Origin: Gyrodactylus bullatarudis
Taxonomy: Eukaryota; Platyhelminthes; Monogenea; Gyrodactylidea; Gyrodactylidae
NCBI GenBank assembly: GCA_012064415.1
Contig: SSNU01002995.1
Coordinates: 1-16,610 of the forward strand
Length of the DNA stretch: 16,610 nucleotides
Direction of reading: 5' to 3'
This document shows, in pieces, positions 1 through 8,489 of this stretch; position 1 is the stretch's first letter; each line of letters starts with the position of its first letter. Position numbers and translations under genes: made by a program. Below the pieces are notes generated by a model. That model did no database searches, was not told the origin of the DNA, and saw only the letters and a list, made by a program, of their open reading frames with translations.

Positions 1-164
1 AAGCTCAATAGCACTTTTATAAGTCATGCTTGGGGTAAGAGGTGAAACATAGTCAAAGTGGGGCAAAACTAAGCTTTTATATGCTTTGAGTTTAATTAAC
101 GGTGAAGACAAGAACCGGTTAATACAGCATTTATTTGTAACCTGATGGAGGGTGGAGGGTAGAC

Positions 165-240
165 ATTTTATCTTCATTCCCAAAATTTATTATCAAATTC
201 GATTTCTTGAGTAGAATATTAAGAATTTTCTTCTTCTTAT
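165..240 (-). mobile_element. Fragment of foldback MITE family A
   Basis: Positions 194-211 carry TCAAATTCGATTTCTTGA, which is exact at about 2094-2111 inside the better-preserved copy at 1591-2160. A similar run resembling 'attaagaatttt' follows in both. No terminal repeat is visible on either side, so this is a decayed or truncated piece. About 100 bp downstream in both places an ATTAACCCTCT motif appears (342 and 2212), which suggests the two loci share more than the element itself. Confidence 0.45.
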
Positions 241-249
241 CAACAATTT

Positions 250-1440
250 TTATACGGTCATTGGGGAGAACTCAATATATTGTTGAAAATAATAACTGCA
301 AAGTTTCCTCTTTCTTGGCAACACAGCTCAAATTTTTACATTAACCCTCTCGTACTCAAAGGACATATATATCAGCAGCAAGTTTCTTTGGGAAAAATAT
401 TTTTGTAAATCTGAATTACACACAATTATAATATCTGATTGTCAACCTTCGCGGATAAAATATTTCGTCAAGATATTCTCAGAAATTGGATAATTTCCAA
501 GAATTGATGCAAAAATTTAAAAAACTTCATGTGTCGTCGCTAATAAGTAGATAGGAAAAATGTATTGAAATTGCTCAAAAAATTTTTTTTTAAATAAACA
601 CTTTTCAAATTTCCACTGCACGATTATTTCTACCCTGAAACAATATAGATAGTCTATCGACGATAGATAATTTTTTTGGGGTTATATTTAGAAAAAAAAC
701 CTACTTTGGTGTAATTTTGGAAATTTCTGGAGTCATTTTTTGTAGTAACCCTTTTATAGTGAAATGATGTCGTCTAAAGTCTAAAGTCTAGTCTAACTAT
801 TATTATTATGAGAGGAAACCATGAAACAAATTACCTACTTGAATGTGCTTACTCATCTAGATTCAAACGGGGTGTAGTTTAGTTTTTATCCCTTCTTAGT
901 ATAACTGAATTAAATTATCATAGCTGTTAGTTAGCTTAGAGATGTATAATAAATTATTATTCTTCAATAAACATTTCAAGTCTGAGTGTATATCGGCATT
1001 TGAAGAAGTTGGGGAGGATACGTTTTGCATCAAATAATGAAATTCCCAATTTATTTCAAAAATGGAGAAAAAGATGCTTTGTAAATAAACAAATATATTC
1101 ACTTAAACAAATAGGGTATTATCTGTACCAATTGAAAGAGATGGGTATTCTCTCATAAAGTTTATAGTTAGAAATTTCCAAGTCATGATACTACTCTCTC
1201 ATTTGTTATCTGAGCAATAAATAGTTTTGTTTTTGTCATATGAAAAAAATTTACATGAAAATTTTGTTTTATTGCTTTGTTTTTTTCTCATTCGCCCATT
1301 TTATTACTCTATAAGTTAGAGAAATGATTACTCAGAATTAAAGTGTAATTAAACTCATGATCATTGAATAAAAATAGTTTTGGAATTTGTTAGTTTTTCC
1401 AAGAATTAGTTAGAGATTTTCAAGAATTTTATTTTCTCAG
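250..1440. other. AT-rich stretch, no gene seen
   Basis: No coding, RNA or transposon signal can be supported here. Small structures are a short palindrome at 653-667 (TCTATCG, centre A, CGATAGA) and a degenerate 7-bp tandem repeat of GTCTAAA at 772-796. A 16-nt string GATGTATAATAAATTA near 940 recurs near 7258. Open frames in this stretch are short and A/T-driven. Confidence 0.6.
772..796 (+). repeat. Short tandem repeat (GTCTAAA)n
   Basis: Two exact GTCTAAA units are followed by a shortened GTCTA and a GTCTAA, giving about 3.5 units. It looks like simple replication slippage, with no associated feature. Confidence 0.7.
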
Positions 1441-1451
1441 GTGGTAGAAAA

Positions 1452-1562
1452 ATGGACTTTATTGAAGCAAATAAGGCTATTTTGAATCAAAATTGGACAG
1501 AAATTTTAAATTTGCCTCAAAAAATTGCTCAATCTATTTTGGCTAATAATAAAATTGAATGA
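1452..1562 (+). CDS. Possible 36-aa open frame or decayed exon, unknown
   Basis: An ATG at 1452 opens 36 codons to TGA at 1560-1562. It starts 11 nt after a good splice-acceptor string (pyrimidine-rich, ending TTTTCTCAG at 1440). The product is polar and helical-looking (MDFIEANKAILNQNWTEILN at its start). A +1 shift near AAAA (1551-1554) opens a second frame that runs on for about 12 codons into the edge of the family A element at 1586. This could be an exon cut short by the insertion, or simply chance. No family is recognised, there is no usable ribosome-binding site, and 36 codons is well within random length here. Confidence 0.12.
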   Translation: MDFIEANKAILNQNWTEILNLPQKIAQSILANNKIE

Positions 1563-1585
1563 AAGTCTTTCTTCATTAGCTAAAG

Positions 1586-2160
1586 CTAGTTAATATGAAG
1601 ATGGGAATTTACAGCAAATTTGAAATCTTGAAGTAGCCCCAAATTCCCATTATCTTGAACTTTGAGTTGAAAATTTTTGTTGATATCAATGTGAGAGAGT
1701 GATAGAAAGTTGATTTTTAGGATCACAATAAGACAAAAAAAAACGATTATCATCATAAAAATTTTGATAAATTCGTCATTTTTCTGGGATCTTGAAATAT
1801 AAAATTTCATTGACTTTCAAGTAAGGAAAATGATGAATAAATCAAAATTTGAATTTGGCACGATTATGGGGAGATTCATAATACCAGATTCAGCATATTT
1901 AATTTCTTTGACTTATTGTGATCCCAAGAATCAACTTTTGATCACTCTCTCACATTGAAATCAGCAAAAATTTTCAACTCAAAGTTCAAAAAAATGAGAA
2001 TTCGGCGCTACTTTAAAATTTCAAATTTGGCGGATTTTTTTTCTTCTTATCGTGAAAGAGGGCCTCATGATCTAGATTCCAAAAAATCTTGATCAAATTC
2101 GATTTCTTGATGAAAAAATTAAGAATTTTGTAAAAATAGTAAATTCTCATCTTCATATTA
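1586..2160 (+). mobile_element. Foldback MITE, family A, best-preserved copy
   Basis: The ends are inverted: ATATGAAGATGGGAATTT at 1593-1610 against AAATTCTCATCTTCATAT at 2141-2158, each flanked by TA. Inside, about 120 bp from 1615 to 1734 is an imperfect inverted repeat of about 1911-2028. The arms share the runs TTGAACTTTGAGTTGAAAAT and CAATGTGAGAGAGTGAT. The centre (1735-1910) recurs in other copies at about 5050-5200 and 10850-11000. No transposase frame is present, so it is non-autonomous. Flanking TA would suit Tc1/mariner. However, other copies conserve CTAGTTRA outside that TA, so the true boundary and superfamily are unresolved. Confidence 0.8.
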
Positions 2161-2252
2161 CATTAAAAATATTTTTATTGGAACATCTTATTTTTATTGA
2201 TACACGAATATTAACCCTCTAACTAAGTACCTAATTAAGAATTATTTATCTC

Positions 2253-2284
2253 GACCAATCAGAATGCAGCAAGTGATTTCTATA
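2253..2284 (+). repeat. Dispersed repeat C (GACCAATCAGAATGCAGCA)
   Basis: GACCAATCAGAAT at 2253-2265 is exact at 14650-14662. In both places it is followed by a GCA or AGCA block and TTTCTAT, so about 30 bp are related. A weaker relative, GACCAACGAG-AGCAGC, lies at 16121-16136. It is probably the end of another repeat family whose extent cannot be fixed here. Confidence 0.5.
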
Positions 2285-2481
2285 CATTTAGATTGGAAAA
2301 AGTGAGTTTTTGTGAAAATGTGAAAATTCACTGTTTTTAGGGATAAAATGAGTGCCAAATCCATCTTCAGCACATTTTAAAACCCCTAATCATCATTCAG
2401 AGAGGAAAAGACAACGAGCTGGTGAGTATATACGAGAAAATGTATTTGGTAAAATTATGTAAATTACAAAAAGTGAGATAG

Positions 2482-2621
2482 TTCTTGAAGGAAGAAAGCC
2501 CAGGAGAAACTCTTTGAAACTTAGATTGGACACGTATAGATTTATGATTTGAGAATAAAACCAAAAGCGAATCCCATAAGAATCAACAGAAATACTCACT
2601 GATTCTCCATCAGTGAAACTT
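2482..2621 (+). repeat. Left arm of 140-bp near-perfect inverted duplication
   Basis: This 140-nt block is the reverse complement of 2818-2957 with one mismatch (2542 opposite 2897). Both boundaries are abrupt and similarity stops at once on each side. The arms are not terminal repeats of family A. On the minus strand this arm reads openly as part of a frame at 2393-2668. That frame also contains a donor-like GTGAGT and, upstream, an acceptor-like TTTTCAG, so the duplicated block might derive from an exon/intron edge. Confidence 0.9.
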
Positions 2622-2817
2622 GATAATACGTTGAGCTGCATGGTTAGAAAGTCGACAATTAAAGACATCGGTGCTCATTCCTGAAAATCTTCCTTCTTTT
2701 GAGACTAAATTAATCCTCATTTGTTGGCCAAAGGTGGTTATTGATAAATTGGTTGGACTTATTTTTTTTTCATAATATCGACAAATAATATATATTCAAA
2801 GAAAAAGGAAAGATTCA

Positions 2818-2957
2818 AAGTTTCACTGATGGAGAATCAGTGAGTATTTCTGTTGATTCTTATGGGATTCGCTTTTGGTTTTATTCTCAAATCATATATC
2901 TATACGTGTCCAATCTAAGTTTCAAAGAGTTTCTCCTGGGCTTTCTTCCTTCAAGAA
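2818..2957 (-). repeat. Right arm of 140-bp near-perfect inverted duplication
   Basis: Partner of 2482-2621 at 139 of 140 positions, separated by a 196-nt spacer (2622-2817). The near identity implies recent duplication or ongoing gene conversion. A transcript crossing both arms would fold into about 140 bp of almost perfect double strand. Confidence 0.9.
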
Positions 2958-3039
2958 AATCAGGAAAAATTCATTTTTTGGATTCCACTATGAAATGAGC
3001 TGATGAGTTTCTAATACAAAAAAAATTCCAAAAAAAATG

Positions 3040-3430
3040 TTATCTGACCAAAATTGAGCCGTTTTTTTTTGAATTTCGGAAATGTTTCAAATTTCCACTT
3101 TTTCAACTTTCAAATCCAAAATTTTTTATCGATTTCAAAGATTTGAAGCAGTTAAATATTAGGATCAAAATTAGACGAAGAATTTGGCCGTAGAATTTGA
3201 GAGAAAATTACTCTTTCCAAGAAAACGTTCAATCTCTATATTCTGGATCATTTTCCCTCGTGATAATCGAAAAATTCAAATGGTTCGATTTCCCACCGTA
3301 ATGACGAATTTCTGTGAATTCCTGCAGGCGAATTCAAAATCTTCGTCTAATTTTGATCCTGAATATCAATATTTAATATTAATTGGGTTTTTTGTAAAAA
3401 TAGGAAATTCTCATCTTCATGTCAATTAGG
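3040..3430 (+). mobile_element. Foldback MITE, family A, 3' end intact
   Basis: The right end AAATTCTCATCTTCAT (3405-3420) followed by GTCAATTAGG matches the family A terminus. Inside, 3162-3181 (GGATCAAAATTAGACGAAGA) is perfectly inverted at 3340-3359. The same GGATCA-AAT-AGAC motif marks the inner arm edge of the copy at 1586-2160. An open frame at 3184-3429 lies wholly within this element and is a by-product of it. The left end is not clear. Confidence 0.65.
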
Positions 3431-4178
3431 TTTAGTATAGAATCCTGTTGCTCTTTTTGTCTTAAGTAGGCACTGAAATTTGAATGTGATTTTTTGAAAC
3501 TATTTTTTATGATTGGTTCATTTTGAATTTCTGGACATTATTAGTTGTAAAATTATAATTACATTTTCATTCCATGGTGTCGATTCAGAATTTCGAGTTA
3601 GCATATTCATAGAAATTTGCTTTCTGTTATGAATCATTCTTCTATTCAGTTGAATAGACTTCCTGTAATGTCCTCTTCTGTATTTGTTAATAATGGAACA
3701 TTTTCTATTTCTTGATTAAGGAGAATTTCTTCCTCCTCTCAATACAGTACATTGTTCCCTGAAGAAATGAGAAGACTTCAAGTGGAGTATAATTACTTAC
3801 TTTGTCCATCTTTTTTTCAGTTACACAAATACACACATTTTATAACCACCAATCAGTCAATAAAAAACTTTACATTTCGTCATTTGAAAAATTATTATTC
3901 CTAATGTGTCTGTAGATGTATGGTGAAATGTATTTTCAAAAGAATTCCCATGATGCTCTCTTAAAGAGGAAAAAATAATGAAGAGTTGAATCACTTTCCA
4001 GCTAACATTTGATTATTTGTTGTAGAGTTGTGCACCATAAAATATAAGAGAGGTCAATTGTGGGGATTGACCCAGAATACGAATTGTTTATTTAACAATC
4101 CCTTTTTGTGGGGAAAATATTGAAAGTGTTGACCTAACAATGTATTAATCAATTTGTATCATAAAATTTACTATTCAG
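3431..4178. other. AT-rich stretch, no supported gene
   Basis: The only notable item is a plus-strand frame from about 3609 to 3901 that stays open apart from one TGA near 3713. It includes an acceptor-like TTCTATTCAG near 3649 and reads with protein-like, serine-rich composition. With A+T this high, such a stretch is expected by chance about once in a window this size, so no gene is called. Nothing else stands out. Confidence 0.5.
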
Positions 4179-4235
4179 CAATGGAATTCACTCAAATTAA
4201 GTCCAACGACTACAGAGCTGGATAAGTTTGAGTTG
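4179..4235 (+). CDS. Possible 19-codon exon between consensus splice sites
   Basis: An acceptor-like ACTATTCAG ends at 4178 and a strong donor GTAAGT begins at 4236. The 57 nt between are open in one frame as 19 whole codons (QWNSLKLSPTTTELDKFEL), a plausible mixed composition. No neighbouring exon can be joined to it with confidence and no family is recognised. A family A fragment begins about 55 bp downstream. Single exon-like islands of this size are common by chance. Confidence 0.12.
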
Positions 4236-4290
4236 GTAAGTTACCAAAGAGGGACTATTGGCGGGCGCAAGACTCTACGATCGGAAAAAA

Positions 4291-4550
4291 TAAAGATGGG
4301 AATTTATGATTTTTACAAAATTCTCAATTTTTTCATTAAGAAATAGTACTTAATCAAGATTTTTTTTGAACCTAGATTATAATTTGTTTAAATTATTGCA
4401 TATTATATATCTCGAGGTATCGCCAAATTCACCAATTAGAAATCGAGTTGAAAAATTTGCTGATCAAAAGTTGATTTTTAGTAAGATGATTAGTCGAAAA
4501 AATCAAATTGATATAAATAGATCTGATTTTGAGAAATCAGAATTTTTGGG
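4291..4550 (+). mobile_element. Family A MITE fragment, left half
   Basis: From AAGATGGGAATTTATG at 4293, the sequence follows the reverse complement of the 3' half of the 1586-2160 copy. It shares TTTTTACAAAATTCT, ATTTTTTCAT and the GATCAAAAGTTGATT run at about 4462. The first bases of the terminus are lost. It is separated by about 440 bp of unrelated DNA from another fragment at 4988-5211, so the two may be halves of one disrupted element. Confidence 0.6.
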
Positions 4551-4729
4551 ATAGGTAGCGTTAGCGTTTTTCAGATTCAGAAATATTCCGAAAATTTTTG
4601 AATCGCCTCAATTTTACTTCTGACATAAACAAAATATAATTATGAAATAAGTTTTGATTTTTTTTTATTTTATAGAAATCCTACACATTTTAATCAAATA
4701 ACAATTCAATCATCCGTGATCTATTATTA

Positions 4730-4939
4730 TCAAAGCTTGTTGAACGATAGATAGGTCCAATTAAGATCCAAGGTATTCTTAGAGTTGATTCTTGCGAAGA
4801 AGAAAAAATTAAAACAAAAAATAATATTCATAATTTCCTTATAAAATTCAATCGTTAAATAGCAAATTTGCCAGGCCAAAAGACTTAACTGATCTAAATT
4901 AATCTCGGTACCGACATTTGCTATGCACAGAACAGGCAT
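4730..4939 (-). CDS. Possible 69-aa frame with weak TBP-repeat-like pattern
   Basis: ATG at 4939 (minus) opens 69 codons. Residues 8-39 follow the pattern N-x-G-x4-L-x4-L-x-A-x4-Y-x4-F-x3-I-M-x-I. This matches, without gaps, the first half of a TATA-binding-protein repeat as I recall it (ten identities in 32 positions). Against this, the hallmark proline after the tyrosine and the basic residues after I-M are absent. The rest of the frame turns T-rich and hydrophobic, and no second half of a repeat follows. An acceptor-like AACTCAG lies just upstream, close to a family A fragment. A decayed or highly diverged exon is possible, and coincidence is more likely. Confidence 0.15.
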   Translation of the reverse strand: MPVLCIANVGTEINLDQLSLLAWQICYLTIEFYKEIMNIIFCFNFFFFARINSKNTLDLNWTYLSFNKL

Positions 4940-4987
4940 CGTTTTTGTCTCTCTGAGTTAAATTCTATATCTATTTAAATTTCATTT

Positions 4988-5211
4988 AGCGCCATTTTTT
5001 AAGAGCACATTTCAAATTGATTTTGCCCAACGTCTATACTACAATAAGACAAGAGAACCGATTATCACCATAAAACTATAGATAAATATTTCATTTTTCA
5101 GAGATCTCGAATCATCAAAATTTTACTGATTTAAGGAAAAAAAATTCAATTTTCACACGATGCTGGGGTGATTCTCAAAATCTGATCTCGATTTAAAAAA
5201 TCTTGAAATTT
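4988..5211 (+). mobile_element. Family A MITE fragment, central part
   Basis: AGCGCCATTTTTT at the start, ACAATAAGACAA at about 5041, and the centre CGATTATCACCATAAAA follow the order of the 1586-2160 copy, with GATGCTGGGGTGATTCTCAA matching its GATTATGGGGAGATTCATAA. No terminal repeat remains. Confidence 0.6.
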
Positions 5212-5449
5212 AAAAGCCACAAATTTAGCTTGTCAGACTATATTTTGATGTTGAATGCCTGAAACTTATCTGGAAGATAATTTCTAAAATTTGAACAAAA
5301 CTCGAGGTATTTAACAAATACATACCATGGATAAGCTTTTTTCCACATCTATTCGAAATAGGGAGTTGGTCCAGTGGTCTAAGCTTTAAATGCTTATACC
5401 TTGATATCAAATAAATTACAAAACTTTTTACAATTCTTTCCAAACACAA
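5212..5449 (-). CDS. Possible exon-bearing frame, unknown; low support
   Basis: The minus strand is open for 74 codons ending at 5225. The middle part reads HLKLRPLDQLPISNRCGKKL, with mixed composition. Directly after it a donor-like GTATGT begins at 5325, and a pyrimidine-rich acceptor CTTCCAG ends at 5270, which would define a 56-nt intron. On the plus strand the same bases include TGGTCCAGTGG (5367-5377), a match to the pol III box A consensus, but no box B follows. No protein family is recognised, and the frame length is within chance. Confidence 0.12.
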
Positions 5450-6189
5450 GGATTATGTCACAGTATAATTTAGTGCTATCTTATAACAAGATGGAAATTT
5501 TGAAAAAAGTACACAAAGAATATTTCGATGATAAAATCATAGAAAAATTTGACCTAAAATTTTTTTGAAAAATAAATCATTCAAACTATCAATATTGGGA
5601 AGAATGAAAAGATAATATTTTTCCTGAAATCACTTGTGTCATTGAGTTTTTCGTTAATAAAATGAAATTCCTTTAGGTAGCTTTATTCTAACTGATACAA
5701 TTATTAAGAAGATAGATGAATTTATTATTATCAATAACTCAAATTTTTCATCAGAAACTGGACGATGAGGCACACTTTTTTTTACCAGTTGAAGAAAGAA
5801 ATATTTATTTAATAATTCCGAATTGTTTTTTTATTTTAGGAATTCAAATTTAGTAGTTTTGAAATTCCCGACCGTAAAAGTTATTCAATGGTGTAAAATA
5901 TTTCAAATTGTGTTAAAATTTTTGAAAAAAGTCCTAACATTATAGAGTCGAAGTTTCATTTTTTTAGGCGTTCAATAGCATAAAAAGATGATCTGGCTAT
6001 TTACAAGTGAACTTTGTTATTCTGAGGATTTTTAGGTTCCTGTTTGATTTTTCATATTTTTATTACATAAATAATTGTAATGATACGTACAAAAAGAAAG
6101 CAAGACCTTTTGTAGAAAAATATTCTGATAAAATGAAAATTAGAAATTTTCCGCTCTATTGAAATTAAATGTAAAATTGTTACCTCTAT
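5450..6189. other. AT-rich stretch, nothing recognised
   Basis: No gene, RNA or clear repeat is seen between the frame at 5225-5449 and the 314-bp element. The sequence is dominated by A and T runs. Confidence 0.6.
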
Positions 6190-6197
6190 TGCGTCAC
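6190..6197 (+). repeat. Target-site duplication, left copy
   Basis: TGCGTCAC directly precedes the 314-bp element and is identical to 6512-6519. Confidence 0.88.
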
Positions 6198-6511
6198 TAG
6201 GATCCTTCAGAATCAGAATCAAAATAAATCTTGCGCGAATCTCTTATTAAACTTAAACAAAAGAAAATGAAATATATCTAGAAAAATCTGTATCTGGTTA
6301 ATTTACTGCAGCCTGTTATAGATAATGACAAAATTGCTTTCTATGATTAATTTATTGTTAAAATTAAGGTAAAATTGATAGTAATTTACAAGAAACTTTA
6401 TTTATAAAAACATTAAATGCAGTTATTTTACTGAAATTAAGTAAAAATATTTCGGCGCAAGATTTAAATTTATAAGAACCATTCTGTAAATAAGAATTCT
6501 GCAGGATCCTA
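6198..6511. mobile_element. 314-bp non-autonomous DNA transposon (hAT-like MITE)
   Basis: The left end TAGGATCCTTCAGAATC (6198-6214) is inverted at the right end as TAGGATCCTGCAGAATT, 15 of 17 positions. The element is bracketed by an exact 8-bp direct repeat, TGCGTCAC, at 6190-6197 and 6512-6519. A subterminal inverted motif, AAATCTTGCGC-GAA, sits at about 6225-6239 and in reverse at 6451-6470. An 8-bp duplication is the hallmark of hAT transposons, and P and some MULE-type elements also make 8-9 bp. There is no coding capacity. The preserved duplication suggests a fairly recent insertion. Confidence 0.88.
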
Positions 6512-6519
6512 TGCGTCAC
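6512..6519 (+). repeat. Target-site duplication, right copy
   Basis: TGCGTCAC directly follows the 314-bp element. Precise removal of one copy plus the element restores a simple empty site. Confidence 0.88.
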
Positions 6520-6594
6520 AAGTAAATAGAAGATTTAGATATTATGTTTTATCATTTCAAGAAACTGAATTAAACTCAGAACCAGATTAAAATT

Positions 6595-6795
6595 TGAGAA
6601 ATCTACTCCTACTGTGAAAGCCAAATTTGGATTTCTTGGTCATTTTCACTGCTTGAGAATAGATGAAAAATTGATCAAAGATCCTTGAAATATGATGAAG
6701 TGATAAAAAATTGTATGGTCTGATGGTGATCCTTAAAAAATTTTGATCACTTCGAGATAAACAAAGTTTTCAAAATATGGAAGTTAAAAAAATTC
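6595..6795 (-). mobile_element. Family A MITE fragment, reversed
   Basis: Read on the minus strand, GATCC-TTGATCA and TCTATTCTCAAGCAGTGAAAATGA align with the central TTTCAAGTAAGGAAAATGATGAAT region of the 1586-2160 copy and with TATCAAGTAGTGAAAATGATC at about 10903. The ends are not preserved and similarity is moderate. Confidence 0.4.
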
Positions 6796-6799
6796 AAAT

Positions 6800-8070
6800 T
6801 TGCAAAATATTATTTTCAATGGTTTAATTACTATCTAGATTTCAGAGAATCTTGATCGCGTATTTGATAGAAAAATAAAATATTCCCTTTCATTTGCGTA
6901 ATAATTTTCTTAAGTCTTTCATTATCTGAAATTTTACTGATGGTTTGCTAATTAATTTTCATTTCACAGACCAGAGTTGGTCAACGGATATTTTTGTGAA
7001 ATAAAATTTTTTTTTTTTCTGAAAAACATAAATAATGATTTCAATTTAAATATTTCTCCCCAAATTCCATAATGTCAAAAATGTGTAGATCGAATAACAG
7101 AGATAAACAATGAGTCATACATCCCAGAAAGTATCTTTCTCTACCAAGAGGTCATAAGATGATGTGCGACAAACCTAGTGATGGTAATGATGAGTTTTGC
7201 TTATTTATTTTTTTCTACTTGGTACAGGTAAAAACTATTGACCTTCAATTACTAATAGATGTATAATAAATTACCGATGACATTTCCAGCAACTAGAGAT
7301 GTAAAACCTTTCTTATCCCTAGTAAACAGGTTATTATTTCTCTTAAACTCTTTGAAATTTAGTGCACGATGGCAAGCAATCTATCAGTTCTACTTCATTA
7401 AAAATATATTTACTGGCAGCATAATTTCTTGAAACAATTTAAGAAAAACAATTTAGACTTCGAAGTCTTATTTATCCTTAGAAAATGCTCGACAAAGTAT
7501 TGGGGCAAAATATCATGAAATTATTTCCATATTCTTGTTTAGGAAAAATCATAACTTAATGAATGCGGAAAATTAAAACTTAGTACAGCAATAAAATAAA
7601 TTCTGTATTTTTTTCTGATTCCAACGGGTGAAAACTCCTACCATTAATTGAAATAATGTAATCAATAAATTCATCTTCACGAGTGTATCAAAATTGACAG
7701 TAAGATGGTTCTTCTCTTCAAATTATATGCTCGGCTAATAATTATAATTATTAGATTATAATCTTAGTATGCAGTTGAAACTGATTCTGCTGAAGTATCT
7801 TGAAAATGATTATCTGACTCCAGGATATCACCTATTTGTATTTTAGAAATACTGTATTACTTAAATATTCCATTGGCTTCTGACCATAAAATTAATTTTT
7901 GAAGGAGCCTACCAATTTCATCAAATCAACTTCCAATTTAGCAATAAATGGTTTTTTCCAAAAGATTTAACTTCAGTCACTGAAGTATTTTTATAGTTTT
8001 TAGAATAAAAGTTGACACCATTTTCATCTAAACAATAAAAGAATATTTCTTAAAAGTTGGCATATTGAGG
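6800..8070. other. AT-rich stretch with a few perfect palindromes
   Basis: No gene is supported. A perfect 20-bp palindrome CTAATAATTATAATTATTAG lies at 7735-7754. GTATTT-TAG-AAATAC lies near 7839. ACTTCAGT-C-ACTGAAGT, an 8-bp stem with a one-base centre, lies at about 7970-7986. TACCAAG near 7143 is inverted near 7218. Confidence 0.55.
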
Positions 8071-8074
8071 TGCA

Positions 8075-8257
8075 ATGAAATTTGTAGAAAATGATTTATG
8101 TCTTTACCTGGGAAATTCCCTGGTTATGTATCGTATTGAAAATGGTTTCAATGTATTATTTTTAATGGAAAAGTCTATTAGAAAAATTCTTTCAATTGCA
8201 CTAAAAAATAATTTAAAAAATTTGATACTGAAACAAATTAAAAGAGAAAAAGATTAA
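8075..8257 (+). CDS. Possible 60-aa small protein, unknown
   Basis: ATG at 8075 runs 60 codons to TAA at 8255-8257. Of the plus-strand frames this reads most like a protein. It starts MKFVENDLCLYLGNSLVMYR, has mixed hydrophobic and charged residues, and ends in a lysine-rich tail (KQIKREKD). GAGGTG lies 2 nt before the ATG, too close for a normal Shine-Dalgarno site. No signal peptide, motif or family is recognised, and no neighbour supports it. In this base composition several frames of this length arise by chance. Confidence 0.18.
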   Translation: MKFVENDLCLYLGNSLVMYRIENGFNVLFLMEKSIRKILSIALKNNLKNLILKQIKREKD

Positions 8258-8333
8258 TAACTTTACTCATAAGTTGTTAATAATAAGGTTTATTCAGTAT
8301 TTTTCAAATAGATCATTTGAATGAATACTCTCT

Positions 8334-8363
8334 GTAAAAAGTGGTACCGGATTCGAACTACAC
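8334..8363 (-). other. Box B-like pol III motif followed by a T run
   Basis: On the minus strand, AGTTCGAATCC (8349-8359) matches the tRNA box B consensus GGTTCGANTCC at 10 of 11 positions. It is followed by GGTACCAC and then TTTTT, a typical pol III terminator. The bases around the loop cannot form a five-pair T stem, and no box A is seen on that strand within normal distance, because family A begins immediately upstream at 8364. A decayed tRNA or tRNA-derived SINE end split by the insertion is possible. Confidence 0.25.
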
Positions 8364-8485
8364 CTAGTTAATATGAAGATGAGAATTTATGATCTTTTCA
8401 TCTGGTCAATTCAAAAAGAAAAAAATGGCGTAGTCAGCAACTTCAGAATTATTTTCAAGTCTCCATCGAATATCAAATCAAGATA
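8364..8485 (+). mobile_element. Family A MITE, 5' end
   Basis: CCTAGTTAATATGAAGATGA at 8364-8383, continuing GAATTTATGAT, is an excellent copy of the family A terminus. Internal similarity fades after about 120 bp. The matching opposite end is not found nearby; the next outward-facing end is at 11143-11167. Confidence 0.65.
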
Positions 8486-8489
8486 CACT

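Noticed and set aside
862..885. Second box B-like string on the minus strand (GTTTGAATCTAG)
   Set aside because: It matches only about 8 of 11 consensus positions and no tRNA fold surrounds it.
896..1102. Minus-strand 68-codon open frame
   Set aside because: Length is within chance for this base composition; there is no motif or context.
2393..2668. Minus-strand 91-codon frame starting MSLIVDF
   Set aside because: Most of it is the left arm of the inverted duplication. The frame has no recognised family, so the arm itself is reported instead.
3184..3429. Plus-strand 81-codon open frame
   Set aside because: It lies entirely inside a family A foldback element and ends in its terminal repeat, so it is a by-product of the repeat.
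3609..3901. Plus-strand stretch of nearly 100 codons with a single TGA, tempting as a TGA-recoded or broken gene
   Set aside because: About one such stretch per window is expected at this stop-codon frequency, and there is no family match or selenocysteine-type context.
5360..5440. tRNA gene beginning near a perfect box A (TGGTCCAGTGG)
   Set aside because: There is no box B, no T arm and no acceptor pairing downstream.
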